The position numbers and the translations under genes were made by a program. Of a stretch of 64,000 bases of DNA, positions 24,255 through 35,000 are shown piece after piece. This DNA comes from Gnetum montanum (lineage: Eukaryota; Streptophyta; Gnetopsida; Gnetales; Gnetaceae). The notes beneath the pieces were generated by a model. The model searched no databases, had not been told where the DNA came from, and was given only the letters and a program-made list of their open reading frames with translations. The stretch lies in NCBI GenBank assembly GCA_015680685.1, contig MNCI01038362.1, positions 213,337 through 277,336 on the forward strand. Reading direction: 5' to 3'. How positions within the stretch are numbered: the stretch's first letter is position 1; each line of letters begins with the position of its first letter.

Positions 24255-25065
24255 TGATGGGACGCAATATCGCATGGGCTGCGATATCGCGTATGTGATA
24301 TCGCATCCATCACTATATCGCATCCCCCGCGATATCGCAGCCCGCTGCAATGTCTATAAATTAGAAGCGGAGAATAGTTTAGATAGTAGCTAGACTCTGG
24401 CAGTTTGATCCCTCTAGAGTTAGATTATTTTCCTGTGTTTTCCCGTAGTGTGGTGAATGTAATTGTATGGCATTCTTTATTCGAATGTGATGTACTTGGA
24501 TGCGCACATGATCGGTAATAAAGATCGAGATTACTTCATCATTGTAGCATTCACTTTATTATTTGTTTGTTTATTTAATTGTTATTTACTGCTTTCTCTC
24601 TCACCCTTATCTCCTAGTAATGCAGAATGAGTACGACTTGATTATAAGCATTTAAGTGTGACTACTTGGTATCCCAATCACGTACCTAGGATCGACGCTT
24701 GGTAATCCCAGTGGTAGTCATGCACGAGGTCCAAGATGTGTACGGATGATCAAGGAATCGGTTGCTCATCGCACTTAGGCTAGATTAGACTTTCTTACCC
24801 TTTCCCTCCTAGCTTAGCTTAGTTAATATTACTTTCCACTACCTTCAGGAGTAGCATTAGATTAGGAAACACATCATACACCTCACTCTGGACTAAACCA
24901 TATGTGACAAATATAATACTAGTCCAGGTGGGAAGATAGTGAACTATGACCTAAGGATAACTATCTAGGTGCCACAACTAGTCCATCTGTGGAGTTCGAC
25001 CAGATTGTGCTTGAGAACGCTCGTATTTGTATGGTTGAGTGTAGGGGTATCCCAACCACTCATCA
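24255..25065 (+). repeat. LTR A of the Athila-like composite (811 bp)
   Basis: TGATG...CATCA, with 5-bp perfect terminal inverted repeats. U3 has GATATC-type palindromic words at 24266-24345, then a TATA box (tataaatta, near 24355). Clearly related to LTR B and to 1-1035, but strongly diverged from both. Confidence 0.88.
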
Positions 25066-25066
25066 T

Positions 25067-25084
25067 AGGCGTTGTTGCCGGGGA
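25067..25084 (+). other. Primer binding site, tRNA-Asp
   Basis: aggcgttgttgccgggga matches 15 of 18 positions of the complement of the 3' end of plant tRNA-Asp(GTC), one base after the LTR end. This primer is typical of Athila elements. Confidence 0.8.
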
Positions 25085-25208
25085 TGGTGTTAGTTGTCTA
25101 GATTAGTTATATCATACAAGGTCGTTGTAAAGAACTTAACGATATATCTCTTAGGAAGAAGAAATAATTATAAAAAGTCACATACAAATTCACATACAAC
25201 TTCATACA

Positions 25209-26998
25209 ATGCCTCTTCTACAAGACAATAATAACGTCACACTTAGTGAGAAAGCTCATTGGAGAACCAATGAACTATATGACGATGAAGATTGGAGTAT
25301 ACAACCTGAAGTAGGGGTTTCTTATAAACATGAACAAAAGCAACGTCATTGCAACACATGAAGACATAACCTACCCGATGACGATGAACCCCCACTGGCA
25401 CTACAAGCCTAACACAAATACAAGAGGCTATTCGAATCTCACGTAGGCATCGTAAAGAGAGTCGACTACCCAGGCTCGATTTAAATAACTTTCCAAAATT
25501 TTCAGGAGGCTATGACTTAGATCTGCATTAACATATATTAGCCTTCTACAATGCCTGCATATGGAACAACATTGATAATGGTTGGCAAAAACTTAAGCTC
25601 TTTCCTATGAAACTCATTGACCAAGCAAAAGTATGGTATAGATCATTAAAACCAAATTCAATACGACGCTAGTCAACAATGGTAGAAGCCTTTAACGAAA
25701 AATATCAAACCTAAGCAAGAGTGTCAGCCTTGAGGAAACAAATCCAAGAATGGAAATAAGCAAAACATGAACCCTTGGACATGGCCTTAGAAAGATATTA
25801 TNNNNNNNNNNNNNNNNNNNNNNNNNNNNNNNNNNNNNNNNNNNNNNNNNNNNNNNNNNNNNNNNNNNNNNNNNNNNNNNNNNNNNNNNNNNNNNNNNNN
25901 NNNNNNNNNNNNNNNNNNNNNNNNNNNNNNNNNNNNNNNNNNNNNNNNNNNNNNNNNNNNNNNNNNNNNNNNNNNNNNNGTGGAGAATATATCAACACCA
26001 TTGGAGATAGAGTTTGGACAACCCAAGAAGTAGGACAAAATAGTAGACAATCGGAAAGAAGGGATAAAGAAAATAAGCGCTCAACTGTCAATCATACGTA
26101 CAAATGCAACATATGCCTGTACGATCACCCCAAACGCCAATGCCCAATATTGTTACATCTACATAAGCATTGGGGAAACATGTTACATCCAGAGTTCGTA
26201 CAAAGATACTGTGTTAGACCACAGTGGCAACCATCCCAGTCATGGGGGAGACCACCCTTAGACTAGAGGCACCCTTCATATTTTCTGAATCCAAATGCTT
26301 ATCACGTTCAACATCCTGTTTCTCCATTTGGGCCACCATATTCTATCTTACCACAATACCATTCTCCACAATACTATCAGCCCATACCTCCAACACAACC
26401 GCCACCTTGTGCACCTTACATCCTTCCTAATTTTCAACATTCTTATCCTTTCCCTCCTTCCACAATGCCACCAACTATTCCTAAGGTTTTTGTGTCACCG
26501 CAACAACCCACGAACAACACTTATGCTACTACTTCCAACAGTAATGAGAAACCTCCTCAACATCAAAAGTGCCCCTTCTTTAAACACGGCCGTAAGAAGG
26601 GACAACATAATTCAAAGGCCACTACAGCTTCCAACTTGGCACAAGCCCAACACTGTGGTGCACCCTTACCTTTGAATCCAACACCTCATGTAACTTTATC
26701 AGGGCCACCATCAAACACTCCAACAACCATACGGCCCAATGAACACAACCATGGGAGGCACCAACCCAATCCTTGCATACCATCTAATGGTCACAAACAT
26801 CATAGTGGGTCAACTTGTTATCCGAGAACTACATCATATAAAGTGCCCCACTATGCTTATTATAATCAAGTGTGTGAACCTCGAGGGGATAAGTATAGAT
26901 CGGTTCCAATATTTCCAATATGCAAGGATCCTCATTTTCCATTTATTAATCCTTGCCATATCCAACCATTTAGTTATGGGGGATATCCCCCATTCTAA
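25209..26998 (+). pseudogene. Gag of Athila-like element, with assembly gap and stops
   Basis: ATG at 25209 follows a short leader. The capsid core is recognisable around 25480-25790 (N-F-P-K-F-S-G-G near the start, K-L-K-L-F-P-M-K-L, W-Y-R-S-L-K-P-N-S-I). A 178-base run of N (25802-25979) removes the middle. Downstream is a degenerate knuckle C-N-I-C-L-Y-D-H-P-K-R-Q-C (26105-26143), with 3 rather than 4 residues before the His. A Pro/Gln/Tyr-rich tail follows, in the same frame, to the stop at 26998. Several in-frame stops and one frame change occur before 25480. The fragment at 1036-1110 is a second copy of part of it. Confidence 0.82.
25802..25979. other. Assembly gap, 178 N
   Basis: Run of undetermined bases in the gag region. 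Apparent open frames through it on either strand are meaningless. Confidence 0.99.
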
Positions 26999-26999
26999 T

Positions 27000-28796
27000 A
27001 ACAAGCAGGATTAATAAATATTTTTCATTTTCTTTAGTTTTACAATTTTTTTATTTTTCAGTTTTTCATTTTTCAAACTTTTTGTTTTATCTTTTTATCT
27101 TTTTGTGTTTTTGTCTTTTCACGTTTTTGTAAGTAATCTCATCTATGAATAAAACACTCATGTGGATCGTTGGTTGAGGTGTGTTTTATGTTATTAAGTC
27201 ATGAGTAATCAATTATTTGGAACAGTGAGCCCACTACATCCACTCATCCACTCTATAAATAAGAGGTTCTGTTCAAGGGTACAGTGATATTCTTGACATT
27301 TTTAAAACTTAAAATTAAATTTGTGCTCATTGTACCCAGAATGAAGAAGGATGGACGAAGAGGGAATGATTAGGGTGTGACATCAAGGGGAGTTGTGGAT
27401 TCTCTTTGGTGACCTCTATGGGAGCTATCATGCAACGTGGTTGTACTATGATCCTTGTATATCTAATGAAAAATGGGAGTAAGAGTAATCAAAAGGGCAC
27501 TCAATATCAATTGCTGTTCTAGGGGGTCCCACTGGAAAGACATGCATCCATGCCTAAATGTTGGTGGCTTCTCTGGATTCAGTAAAGTTTAAAAGAAAGA
27601 AGAAGAAAGAAAAAAAGAAAAAGGAAGTGCCATAAAACAAAAATCACTCCTCCCTTGAATAAAATGCTAAGGATCGTGTGCCTTGTTGTTATGGTACTCT
27701 CATAGTTGTTCATCATGGGATGAAACAATGCGATGTCATTGATTAGAGGAATGGACTTGGTCCTGATCTTGGAACGATGGGTTAATGACACCTTAATCAT
27801 GCTTTACATGTAGGATTCATTGTGCCCTGGGTTAGTTACCTCATGTACCAATCTTTACGATCCCTTTCTATACTTCGTCTCATCTCACTGTTCATGTAAT
27901 TGTGGCTCATGACCCATGTAGCATGGAACTTTCATCTCATTCTGGTGATATTTACATGTGTGTGTTTTGTAGAGTTAGTGCGGATTACATTTAACCCTTC
28001 TAGTGCCCACAGACACTTTAAGTGTGGTTACACAAGGGCATTATAGGTTGGAACCTGCTTTGGGGAGGATCCACTTGTGTAATTTTTTGTAATCTTCACT
28101 AATTCTCTAGCTCACACACACAATTTCTTACCCTCAACTTAATTTTTTATAATTCTCTTTCCCTACTATTACCCCTCTAAATTTTAATGTTCCAATGCAC
28201 CATTACATTCCCTTTTTTTGTAACCGCTAAATTTTTTATTGCTAACTTTCACATCATTATCATTAAGAGTGCCTCTCGAATCAATGATATTACCCTAGAA
28301 AATCTTAATATTTGCCAATGTCCTCAATTTCCAACATTAATTTCAAGAAAAATCATTAAAAATTTGATATTGTCATGTGTCTCACATTAGTAGGGCTGAG
28401 ATATCATGTATGCGATATTGCGTCCCACGTGATATTGCGTACACGATGTATCATACGTGATATCACGTCCTATTTTCCTATAAATAGGTTCCCCCACCGC
28501 AACACTTAGGATCATTTTGCCATTCACACGAGAGGAGTTGAAATTTTTCTCTACGATTTGCGATTGTGTGACCCTTGCTTTTTCACTCATATCTCACTCA
28601 CTGGTGCTTCGATTTTAATTCCGTTTGAACCTGCTTGAACCTGGAGTGTTTAGTTTAGTCATGGGGGAGAGACACTTACTGAAAAGTGCCTAACTTTTTA
28701 AAAATTTATCATCATGCAAAGGACATCAATTAGGGTAATTAACACTAACACTTAGAATAATTGTTCCAAAAATCATATGACCTTAAGCACACTGGG
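27000..28796. other. Non-coding interior of the Athila-like composite
   Basis: No pol or other coding similarity was recognised. A TATA-like 'ctctataaataagagg' occurs near 27252. A second block at 28395-28500 has the GATATC palindromic words followed by cctataaatagg, like the U3/TATA part of the LTRs, so a degenerate LTR fragment may lie there. 27590-27630 is a purine-rich run. Confidence 0.5.
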
Positions 28797-29712
28797 TGAT
28801 GTGACGCAATATCGCATGAGCCACGATATCACATACGGGATATCGCAGCCATCGCGATATCGCGTCATCCCATGCGATATCGCATACGTGATATCACGGT
28901 CCGCCGCCATATCTATAAATAAGAGGCGGCACTCCCCTTATTCGATATCCTAGGCATAAAGTAGCGAAGCTCTGCCGGATTGATCATCCCAGAGATAGAT
29001 TAATTTCCATGTGCCCGCAGTAGGAGTCCCCAAGTGAACGGATCTTTATTCGAGCAACTTTGTACCTGAATGCAAGTTGTGTACTTGTTATTTATTACAT
29101 GTTATTTATTACCTATTGTTAGCATGACATGAGTACGACTTGATTATGAGCATTGACAAATGTGTACGACTAATCAAGGAATCGGCTACTCATCACGATT
29201 AGGCTCTCTCACCCTAAACTCCTAGAACGTGGGATAAGTACGACTTGGTTACGAGCATCCAAGGGTATGTACGATTAACCAAGGAATAAATGCTTATCAC
29301 ACTTAGGTTAGTTAAGTGCCTCAGTACAACCACTTCGAGCATGTGTGTTAAGTGTGGTGATCCCAGTAACGATTAGCGTTTAGTAGCAACAGTTGCATAG
29401 TTTAGGGTGTGTACAGCAAGTGGGAACGGATGCTGACGCTAGGACTTAGTACTTTAGTTAGAGTTAGTTCTAGTTCCTCAACCATTTACCTCTTAGCATA
29501 GGAGAAAACCATAAAAGACTAAAAAAATCATATACCTCAGACTTGCTTAACCATACACCGTGACACATACAAGCAAGCCTAGGAAAACAACAATTAATTG
29601 ACCCCAAGTGTTCCTTGTGGCATGTAAACATTTAGTCTGTGGAGTTCGACCGGATCGTGTGTGCGACGCTCGTATTCGTATGGTTGAGTGTAGGGATACC
29701 CACCACTCATCA
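28797..29712 (+). repeat. LTR B, internal LTR of the composite (916 bp)
   Basis: TGATG...CATCA. U3 with repeated GCGATATCGC/ATATCACG words (28805-28905), TATA box tataaataagaggcgg (near 28914). It is closely similar to 1-1035 and clearly different from LTR A, so A and B are not the sister LTRs of one recent insertion. The following bases 'ccgggaga' may be the remnant of a tRNA-Asp primer site. Confidence 0.88.
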
Positions 29713-29808
29713 CCGGGAGATTAACAATGGAAACCACCTAAGTCACAAGACCCATTATTATAATTTTCGGGCACGATCACACGTTATAACATAAGATCTT
29801 TAATTAAG

Positions 29809-29874
29809 GTAAGTAATAAGGTATAACATGATTTCCAAAACAACCTTACTAACACTTGATCCGTGTGATTGCAG
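29809..29874 (+). other. Probable leader intron (66 bp)
   Basis: GTAAGT at 29809-29814, a plant-type branch sequence (ttactaac) near 29850 and gattgcag ending at 29874, one base before the ATG at 29876. No coding sequence precedes it, so it would be a 5' leader intron of the transposon-protein frame. Confidence 0.6.
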
Positions 29875-29875
29875 A

Positions 29876-31159
29876 ATGACCCCGAAACGTGCACAATAGG
29901 AGGGTCCTATTCAAGGTGGAATGAAACGATCTTGGAGAGGTGGAAGACAAGACGTTGCCAGACAACATACAGAATAGGAGGTGCAATCATTCAACATCCA
30001 TCAAGAAGAACCTCCTACCAGACGGTCCAGGCAGGCAAAAGGAGGAGCTGCTGCTGCGCCTAAACCAAGACAACAACTCACGTTACCCCCAGAATGTGTT
30101 TAGGCTATCCATGAGAAGTCCACATTCCCTGCGGTGATTGTGGAGCTTAACTTCGAATCTTTTGCAGAGTTCACTCCTAAGGCTGTTAGGGATCACCTTA
30201 AAGGGTCTCCCTTATGGGCTATCCTCTCTAAAAGCAGTGCCTGGTACTTGGGTGAAACGTACCAGTTCTAGCACAATAGAGAGCAAGGCACCACGGTTAA
30301 CATTTGTGGTGTGACGGTTGATTTCTCTGCATAGGCTATTTCGGAAGTGTTAAACCTTCCAAATTCAGGGTCCCACGTTGCTCAGTTATCTACCCATTCA
30401 GACCCCGATGTGCAAAAGGATTGGTTAGAGAAGGCTTATGGTAGAGATAAAGCTTTTGGTGAGCTGACAACGAAAGAGAGAGTTTATTTCAAAATTGGGA
30501 CATATCACCTCTTCCCCACAAAAGGTTTAAAAAGAATATCCATGTATGTGGCTAGAGGATGTGTAGTGTTGATGGGAAAGATTAACGCTAACCTTCCCCA
30601 TCTATATTTGACAGAGATCCTAAGGCGATTCGAAAAATGGAAGACAGGGAAGATGGTGTTGCCTTTTCCCTGTCTTATCAGAAAACTGTGCCAATGGGCT
30701 GGTATTAGGGGGTACACTAATGATGTCCTCCGAAAAGCCCAGAATGCTTCTTATGCCAAATTACTAAAGGCACCAGCTCCAAGAAAGAGCATTGGTGAAG
30801 AGCTGAGACCAGATGAAGAAGAACAGATGACTGGACCACCTGCAACTCAACTTGTAGGACCCATTCAACCTCTAGCCAAAGGTCCTAGCCAACAACAAGA
30901 AGTAGGGCCTGGCATAGGCCAGGATCAACTGCTGCCACCGCAAGACTACAGACCGTCGATGAGCCATCTTAGGGCCATCGCTGAGATAGTCTGTTGGGGA
31001 AGTCATGATGACACAAACCTCTTCTGCATCATCGATGAGGCCATACAGCCTACAGTTTCAGTAGATCACACAAGGGGGGAATTATCCATTCAAACAAAAG
31101 GAGGAGAAAGTAGATGGTCACAACAGATCTCAGGAAACACGGCATCCTTCCAAGTGTAG
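29876..31159 (+). pseudogene. Plant 'putative transposon protein' domain ORF of the composite element
   Basis: A single frame of 428 codons from ATG 29876 to the stop at 31157-31159, broken by five in-frame stops, all TAG. It starts M-T-P-K-R, continues basic and Gly/Arg-rich, then has A-V-R-D-H-L-K-G-S-P...N-I-C-G-V-T-V-D-F-S and L-N-L-P (about 30180-30360). Next are W-L-E-K-A-Y-G and the Y-H-L-F-P-T-K-G...L-P-F-P-C-L-I-R-K-L-C segment (to about 30710), and a Pro/Gln-rich tail. This pattern is that of the plant-specific domain annotated as putative plant transposon protein, common in Ty3/gypsy-derived repeats; its biochemical role is unknown. The same kind of protein seems encoded at 42202-46464. 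Assignment rests on remembered family pattern, not a search. Confidence 0.72.
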
Positions 31160-31329
31160 TTAGAGACTAGTGAAGGGGCCACTGTGGTGGTCATGCAACA
31201 CCAGAATTCCACAGGAGCTATTGAAGTGGTTGCTGATCAAATCAAGGAATCCTTTAATGTACCTATTGTGCCACTGATAGATCTCTCAGGAGCACAGGAT
31301 GCTCAAACTCTTGCCGACACCACTCATCA
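31160..31329 (+). other. 3' tail of the composite with residual LTR tip
   Basis: Non-coding continuation of the previous frame (Thr/Val-rich if read on). It ends with acaccactcatca (31317-31329), the last 13 bases of an Athila-like LTR. Confidence 0.7.
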
Positions 31330-33436
31330 TCCATGATGAACAGGATTGTGTGCCAATAGTATTTATGCTATTACAGTATAAACAAATGGGAGATTCAAGT
31401 GTATATCTCATTTCAGTGAAAATGGAGTGGATCCATATAGCCTAAGTAGTTGCAACTATGTATTCTGCTTTTGCTGTTGAGAGGACAATTGTAGTTTGTT
31501 TCTTTTATCTCCAAGAGATGAGAGAAAGACTAAAGAAAAAACAAAAATTAGAAGTTGATTTATGATCTTCAAGGTCACCTCCCAAGTTCGCATTAGTGTA
31601 TCCCCATATCTTGAAATTTTTATGTTAATGAAATGTGATCCCATAATTTGTTGTGGTTTTCAAGTATTGTAAAACCTGTTTTGCAACTTTCCAATGTGAT
31701 TCATGAGAATCTTGCATGAACTGAAGAGGTAATTTATAGCAAATTGTATGTTTGGATGGATGGGTATTAAATAGATACATGAGACTACAATGGTATAATA
31801 AAGGATTAAAGGATGAGGATGTGTCATTCTTGATAAGTTTTGTTACTAAGGAAAAGTAGTGTATTTGAGGGATTACAATTAATCATGCCAAATTTTTCAA
31901 TTAAGGATCAGAAAAATTTTATTTGGCATATGGAAATTGATTTTGATCTTTGGACAACTTAAAACCTTGAAAAATATGACATCATCAAACATTTCAAATT
32001 CATTTTTTATGGCATTAAGAAAATTATTTCCTAATGCACTTGTAAATGAAAAATAGATTAAATCATTTACATATAAACAAACAAAAATATAATCATCACT
32101 AATACTTTTTTTATAAATAGTTGTTTATGATTGAAGACTGGTGAAGCTTGCTTGCATGAAGAATGCATGAATTCGTGCATACCAAGGACATGGAGCTTGC
32201 TTGAGCCCATATAAGTCTTTATGGAGGTTGTAAACATGATTTCTCTATGAAACCTAGTGGTTCCACGTAAACTTTTTCATTAAGTAAACCATTAAGAAAT
32301 GCATATGCCACATCCAATTGATAAATGACATGATGTGCCTGAGCAGCAATAGCAAGAAAAATTCAGACAGATTCCATTCATAAAATAGAAGCAAAACTAT
32401 CATTGGCGATGAGATGAGCCTTGAATTTGTCTACTTCACCATAATGATTTTTTTAAAATTTTAAATACCTATTTTAACCTAATAACAAGCTTACCATATG
32501 GACAAGGAGCAAGGCTCCAAGTGTTCTTTCTATGAATTTGTTGCAATTTTTTTTCATGCATCAGTCCAATCCAATATTCATCCAACGTAGCTTCAATGAT
32601 GGTAGAGGGTTCCATCAAACCATCATCAGTCCCCCATCGATGTAAGCAGTGCAAAAGATTCATCAAGCATGGCAGTGAAGAGAGCATCTATAACAGGTTC
32701 CATATCCTAGGTTTGTCAAGCATCATGCATTGATGAAATTGGGAATCCATCATTTGGGAGGCTGGGTGATAGGTAGCTAAGTAGAAATGGGAGTTGCTGC
32801 ACATATGGTAGAGGACGATGTGGGCAGGGATATAGATGTAGCAGGGGAATGATCATTGAAAATAAAAGGAGTGAGATCCCAGTGCACAGAGTGTGCTGGA
32901 GCCACAAAACATGGATACAAGGTTGATGCACCCGGTTTGGTTGAAAGGGGCAGCTGAGCAGGAGTGTTATCGCCCTCCAGAAAAGATGATAGGGTAGTGT
33001 GCCAGAAGACAAAAAATTTGGATGCCAAAAATAGGAAATGGTAGGGATATGAAAACATTGTGCATGGTGCCACGATGGACCAAGAAGAACGAATGGAGAA
33101 TTTATCCGCAATAATGGGCACATCTGTGGTATTCTATTGGCAGAAGATCTGCAGCTACGATGAGTTGTGGCAGAGGATGTTGTGGTGTTGAATGAACAAA
33201 AGGCAGGATGATTTTGGAGTAAGATGTGGCAGCAGCAACCCTGTTTCATCCAATAAACCGGTAGAGGTCATCAGTGTGCATTGCATGCTAGCTTGGAATA
33301 GTTGCAGACCAAGGATTGATAGCAGGTGCTGCAGATGATAGGCAATGGTGTGGTGGTACAACCAGCTGAGTTAATTCAGATGAATGAAGCAAACCAAAAG
33401 TGATAGAACGATTTCCAAATAAGTGGCTATGGCTAC
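31330..33436 (-). pseudogene. Copia integrase end, reverse transcriptase and RNase H
   Basis: Minus strand. The RT domain begins near 32650 (A-T-L-D-E-Y-W-I-G-L-M-H-E-K, then N-T-W-S-L, the conserved entry to RVT_2). The catalytic box reads Y-V-N-D at 32073-32062 instead of Y-V-D-D. RNase H follows from about 31620: G-Y-T-N-A-N-L-G-G-D, H-K-S-T-S, L-S-T-A-K-A-E-Y near 31490. It is then cut at 31330 by the Athila-like insertion. The part from 32700 to 33400 is a Ser/Pro/His-rich linker typical of the region between copia integrase and RT. Numerous stops and frameshifts. Confidence 0.82.
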
Positions 33437-33990
33437 TATCACCGGGTGAATCGCAGCGGTAAATTTTTCACACTAGGTGATAGCGCTAAGTGCCCTAACA
33501 CTTAGCTAGCTACTCGCAATGAACACAACACAACAAAGGCAACAACGAAACTCAAGCTCAACAGAGGCACGATTACAAGAAAACTTCCCAACCTTTACTC
33601 TCAAAGGATAATGTTACAGCATGTACATGAGGATGCTCCCAATGTGAGCAGAGCCTCTTGTATTTAAAGACATGGGCGAATCCAGCACGCTCCCCTCGCG
33701 CATCCGTCCCAACTGCCTTCCTTTAATGGTCACAGGCGTGCACGCACTACCTCTATTTGAATCTAGAGGTAGTCCCCATCGTGCATCTGTCGCACCTGCC
33801 CTCTTTTAATGCTAAGAGGTATGCATGCGCTACATCTGGATGACTTCACTGTAGCCCTACTTGCATGCACCTGTCCTAGGCTCCCCTTGGTGGTACCAAA
33901 AGTCTTTCCACACCCCAGTTGTGGATTAACTGAGGCTCACATACGCTTGCACCCGAGCCTGCGATCGTGACAGTTTAGGACGTTGTGACA
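33437..33990 (-). repeat. Solo LTR of the chromovirus family (554 bp)
   Basis: In reverse orientation it runs TGTCACAACGTCC...GGTGATA and aligns with the LTRs at 18361 and 23429 over the promoter, R and U5 parts. The target duplication GCTAC is perfect at 33432-33436 and 33991-33995. No internal sequence is present, so it is the product of LTR-LTR recombination after insertion into the copia element. Confidence 0.9.
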
Positions 33991-35000
33991 GCTACCCAAT
34001 GTTGAGTGAGTTTGATTGTTGTGCAATTGGTTGGATGGTAGATTCGATTATGTGAAAGGATCATGTTAGTGCGACATTGAAAAAAGGTTTTTCGTTGAAA
34101 ATCAGATCCGCTGTTTTAGTGTTATTTGTTGTAACATTGCCTTTTGTTATATTACTGTCACTATGTTCCATGAAAATCATATCACGGGAGTCTAAAAACT
34201 TTTTATTTTCAGAATTATAGCATCTGTTCAGTACCTAATAAAAATGCATCGCATTGCCTTTTGATCTAATTTTTGTTTATTTTGTATTGGAATTTGAACA
34301 TAGCAAGGTGAACTTAAAATTATAAAATGAGAAATATTGGGGTATAGCCATATCATAATGCATATGATGTTTGATGTTGAATGGATTTGGATGGCATCCT
34401 ATTCAAAATATAAATTTGTGTTGAACATACTTCCACCCAAAATGGATTTTTTAATCTAGACATTTGAAGCAAACACCTTGTCATTTCAACCATAGTCATG
34501 TTCTCTCTTAGCTATGCCATTTTGTTGGGGTGTAAATGATGTGGTGGTTTGATGAATATTCCCATTTTTCTTGCAAAATTCATCAAACTCAAATAAAAAT
34601 TCATCACCACGTTCTATTAGCATTTTTAATTGTATTGCCACTTTGTTTTTTGACTTCCACCCTGAACTCTTTAACAAATCCCAATGTTTGATATTTTAAT
34701 TTCATATAATGATCCCAAGAAAATCTTGAAAAACCATCCACTATAATCAACATATATCAACTTTTACCTAAGCTCAATGTTTTCATGGGACCACATAAAT
34801 CCATATGAACTAGATCTAATTTTTCTTGACATCTATGTTCTTTCTTAGGAAATGGCGATCTTGTAATTTTTCCTAGTTGACATATGGCACAATCATGATT
34901 ATCTAGCAAAGAAAATTTTGGCATAGCTCTTATAATTTCTTATTTTTGCCTATGGTCCATTGAGCCAAAGTTAACATGTCTTAATCAAGCATGCCATAAC
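33991..35000 (-). pseudogene. Copia pre-integrase and integrase core
   Basis: Minus strand from 35000: a histidine/cysteine zinc region (H-V-N-F-G-S-M...C-A-I-C-Q-L-G-K, about 34990-34870), K-L-D-L-V-H-M-D-L-C-G-P-M near 34820 and Y-M-L-I-I-V-D-G-F-S-R near 34750. Further down are G-D-E-F-L-F-E-F-D-E-F-C and T-P-Q-Q-N-G-I-A-K-R-E near 34610-34490. These are the integrase DDE-domain landmarks of copia elements. Frames are broken repeatedly. It ends at 33991, at the solo LTR. Confidence 0.85.

Larger units (their letters stand above)
24255..31329 (+). mobile_element. Athila-like composite insertion with internal LTR (7075 bp)
   Basis: Ends are TGATG (24255) and CATCA (31325-31329), flanked by the perfect target duplication TCCAT at 24250-24254 and 31330-31334; copia RNase H is continuous across the empty site. 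Order: LTR A, tRNA-Asp primer site, gag, long non-coding part, a second complete LTR of a diverged subfamily (LTR B), a leader intron, an open frame for a plant transposon-protein domain, then only about 13 bp of LTR terminus (31317-31329). It therefore looks like a three-LTR chimera of two related elements in which the last LTR was reduced to its tip. The tRNA-Asp primer site and gag type fit the Athila lineage. No pol was found. Confidence 0.85.

Noticed and set aside
25775-26266. Long open frames through the N run on both strands
   Set aside because: The frames are open only because undetermined bases are not stops.
24255-29712. LTR A and LTR B as the sister LTRs of one simple element
   Set aside because: They belong to diverged subfamilies with different U3 sequence, the bases after LTR B are not a target duplication, and the matching duplication TCCAT lies at 31330.
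18992-31159. Possible reassignment of TAG as a sense codon in the elements
   Set aside because: The TMK host gene ends in TAG and has no internal TAG, the TAG positions correspond to different ancestral residues (Gln, Trp, Arg), and frameshifts accompany them; decay explains the pattern.
33437-33972. Solo LTR ending at 33972 (first TGACA)
   Set aside because: That end gives no target duplication; extending to TGACA at 33990 gives the perfect GCTAC duplication and the expected LTR start.
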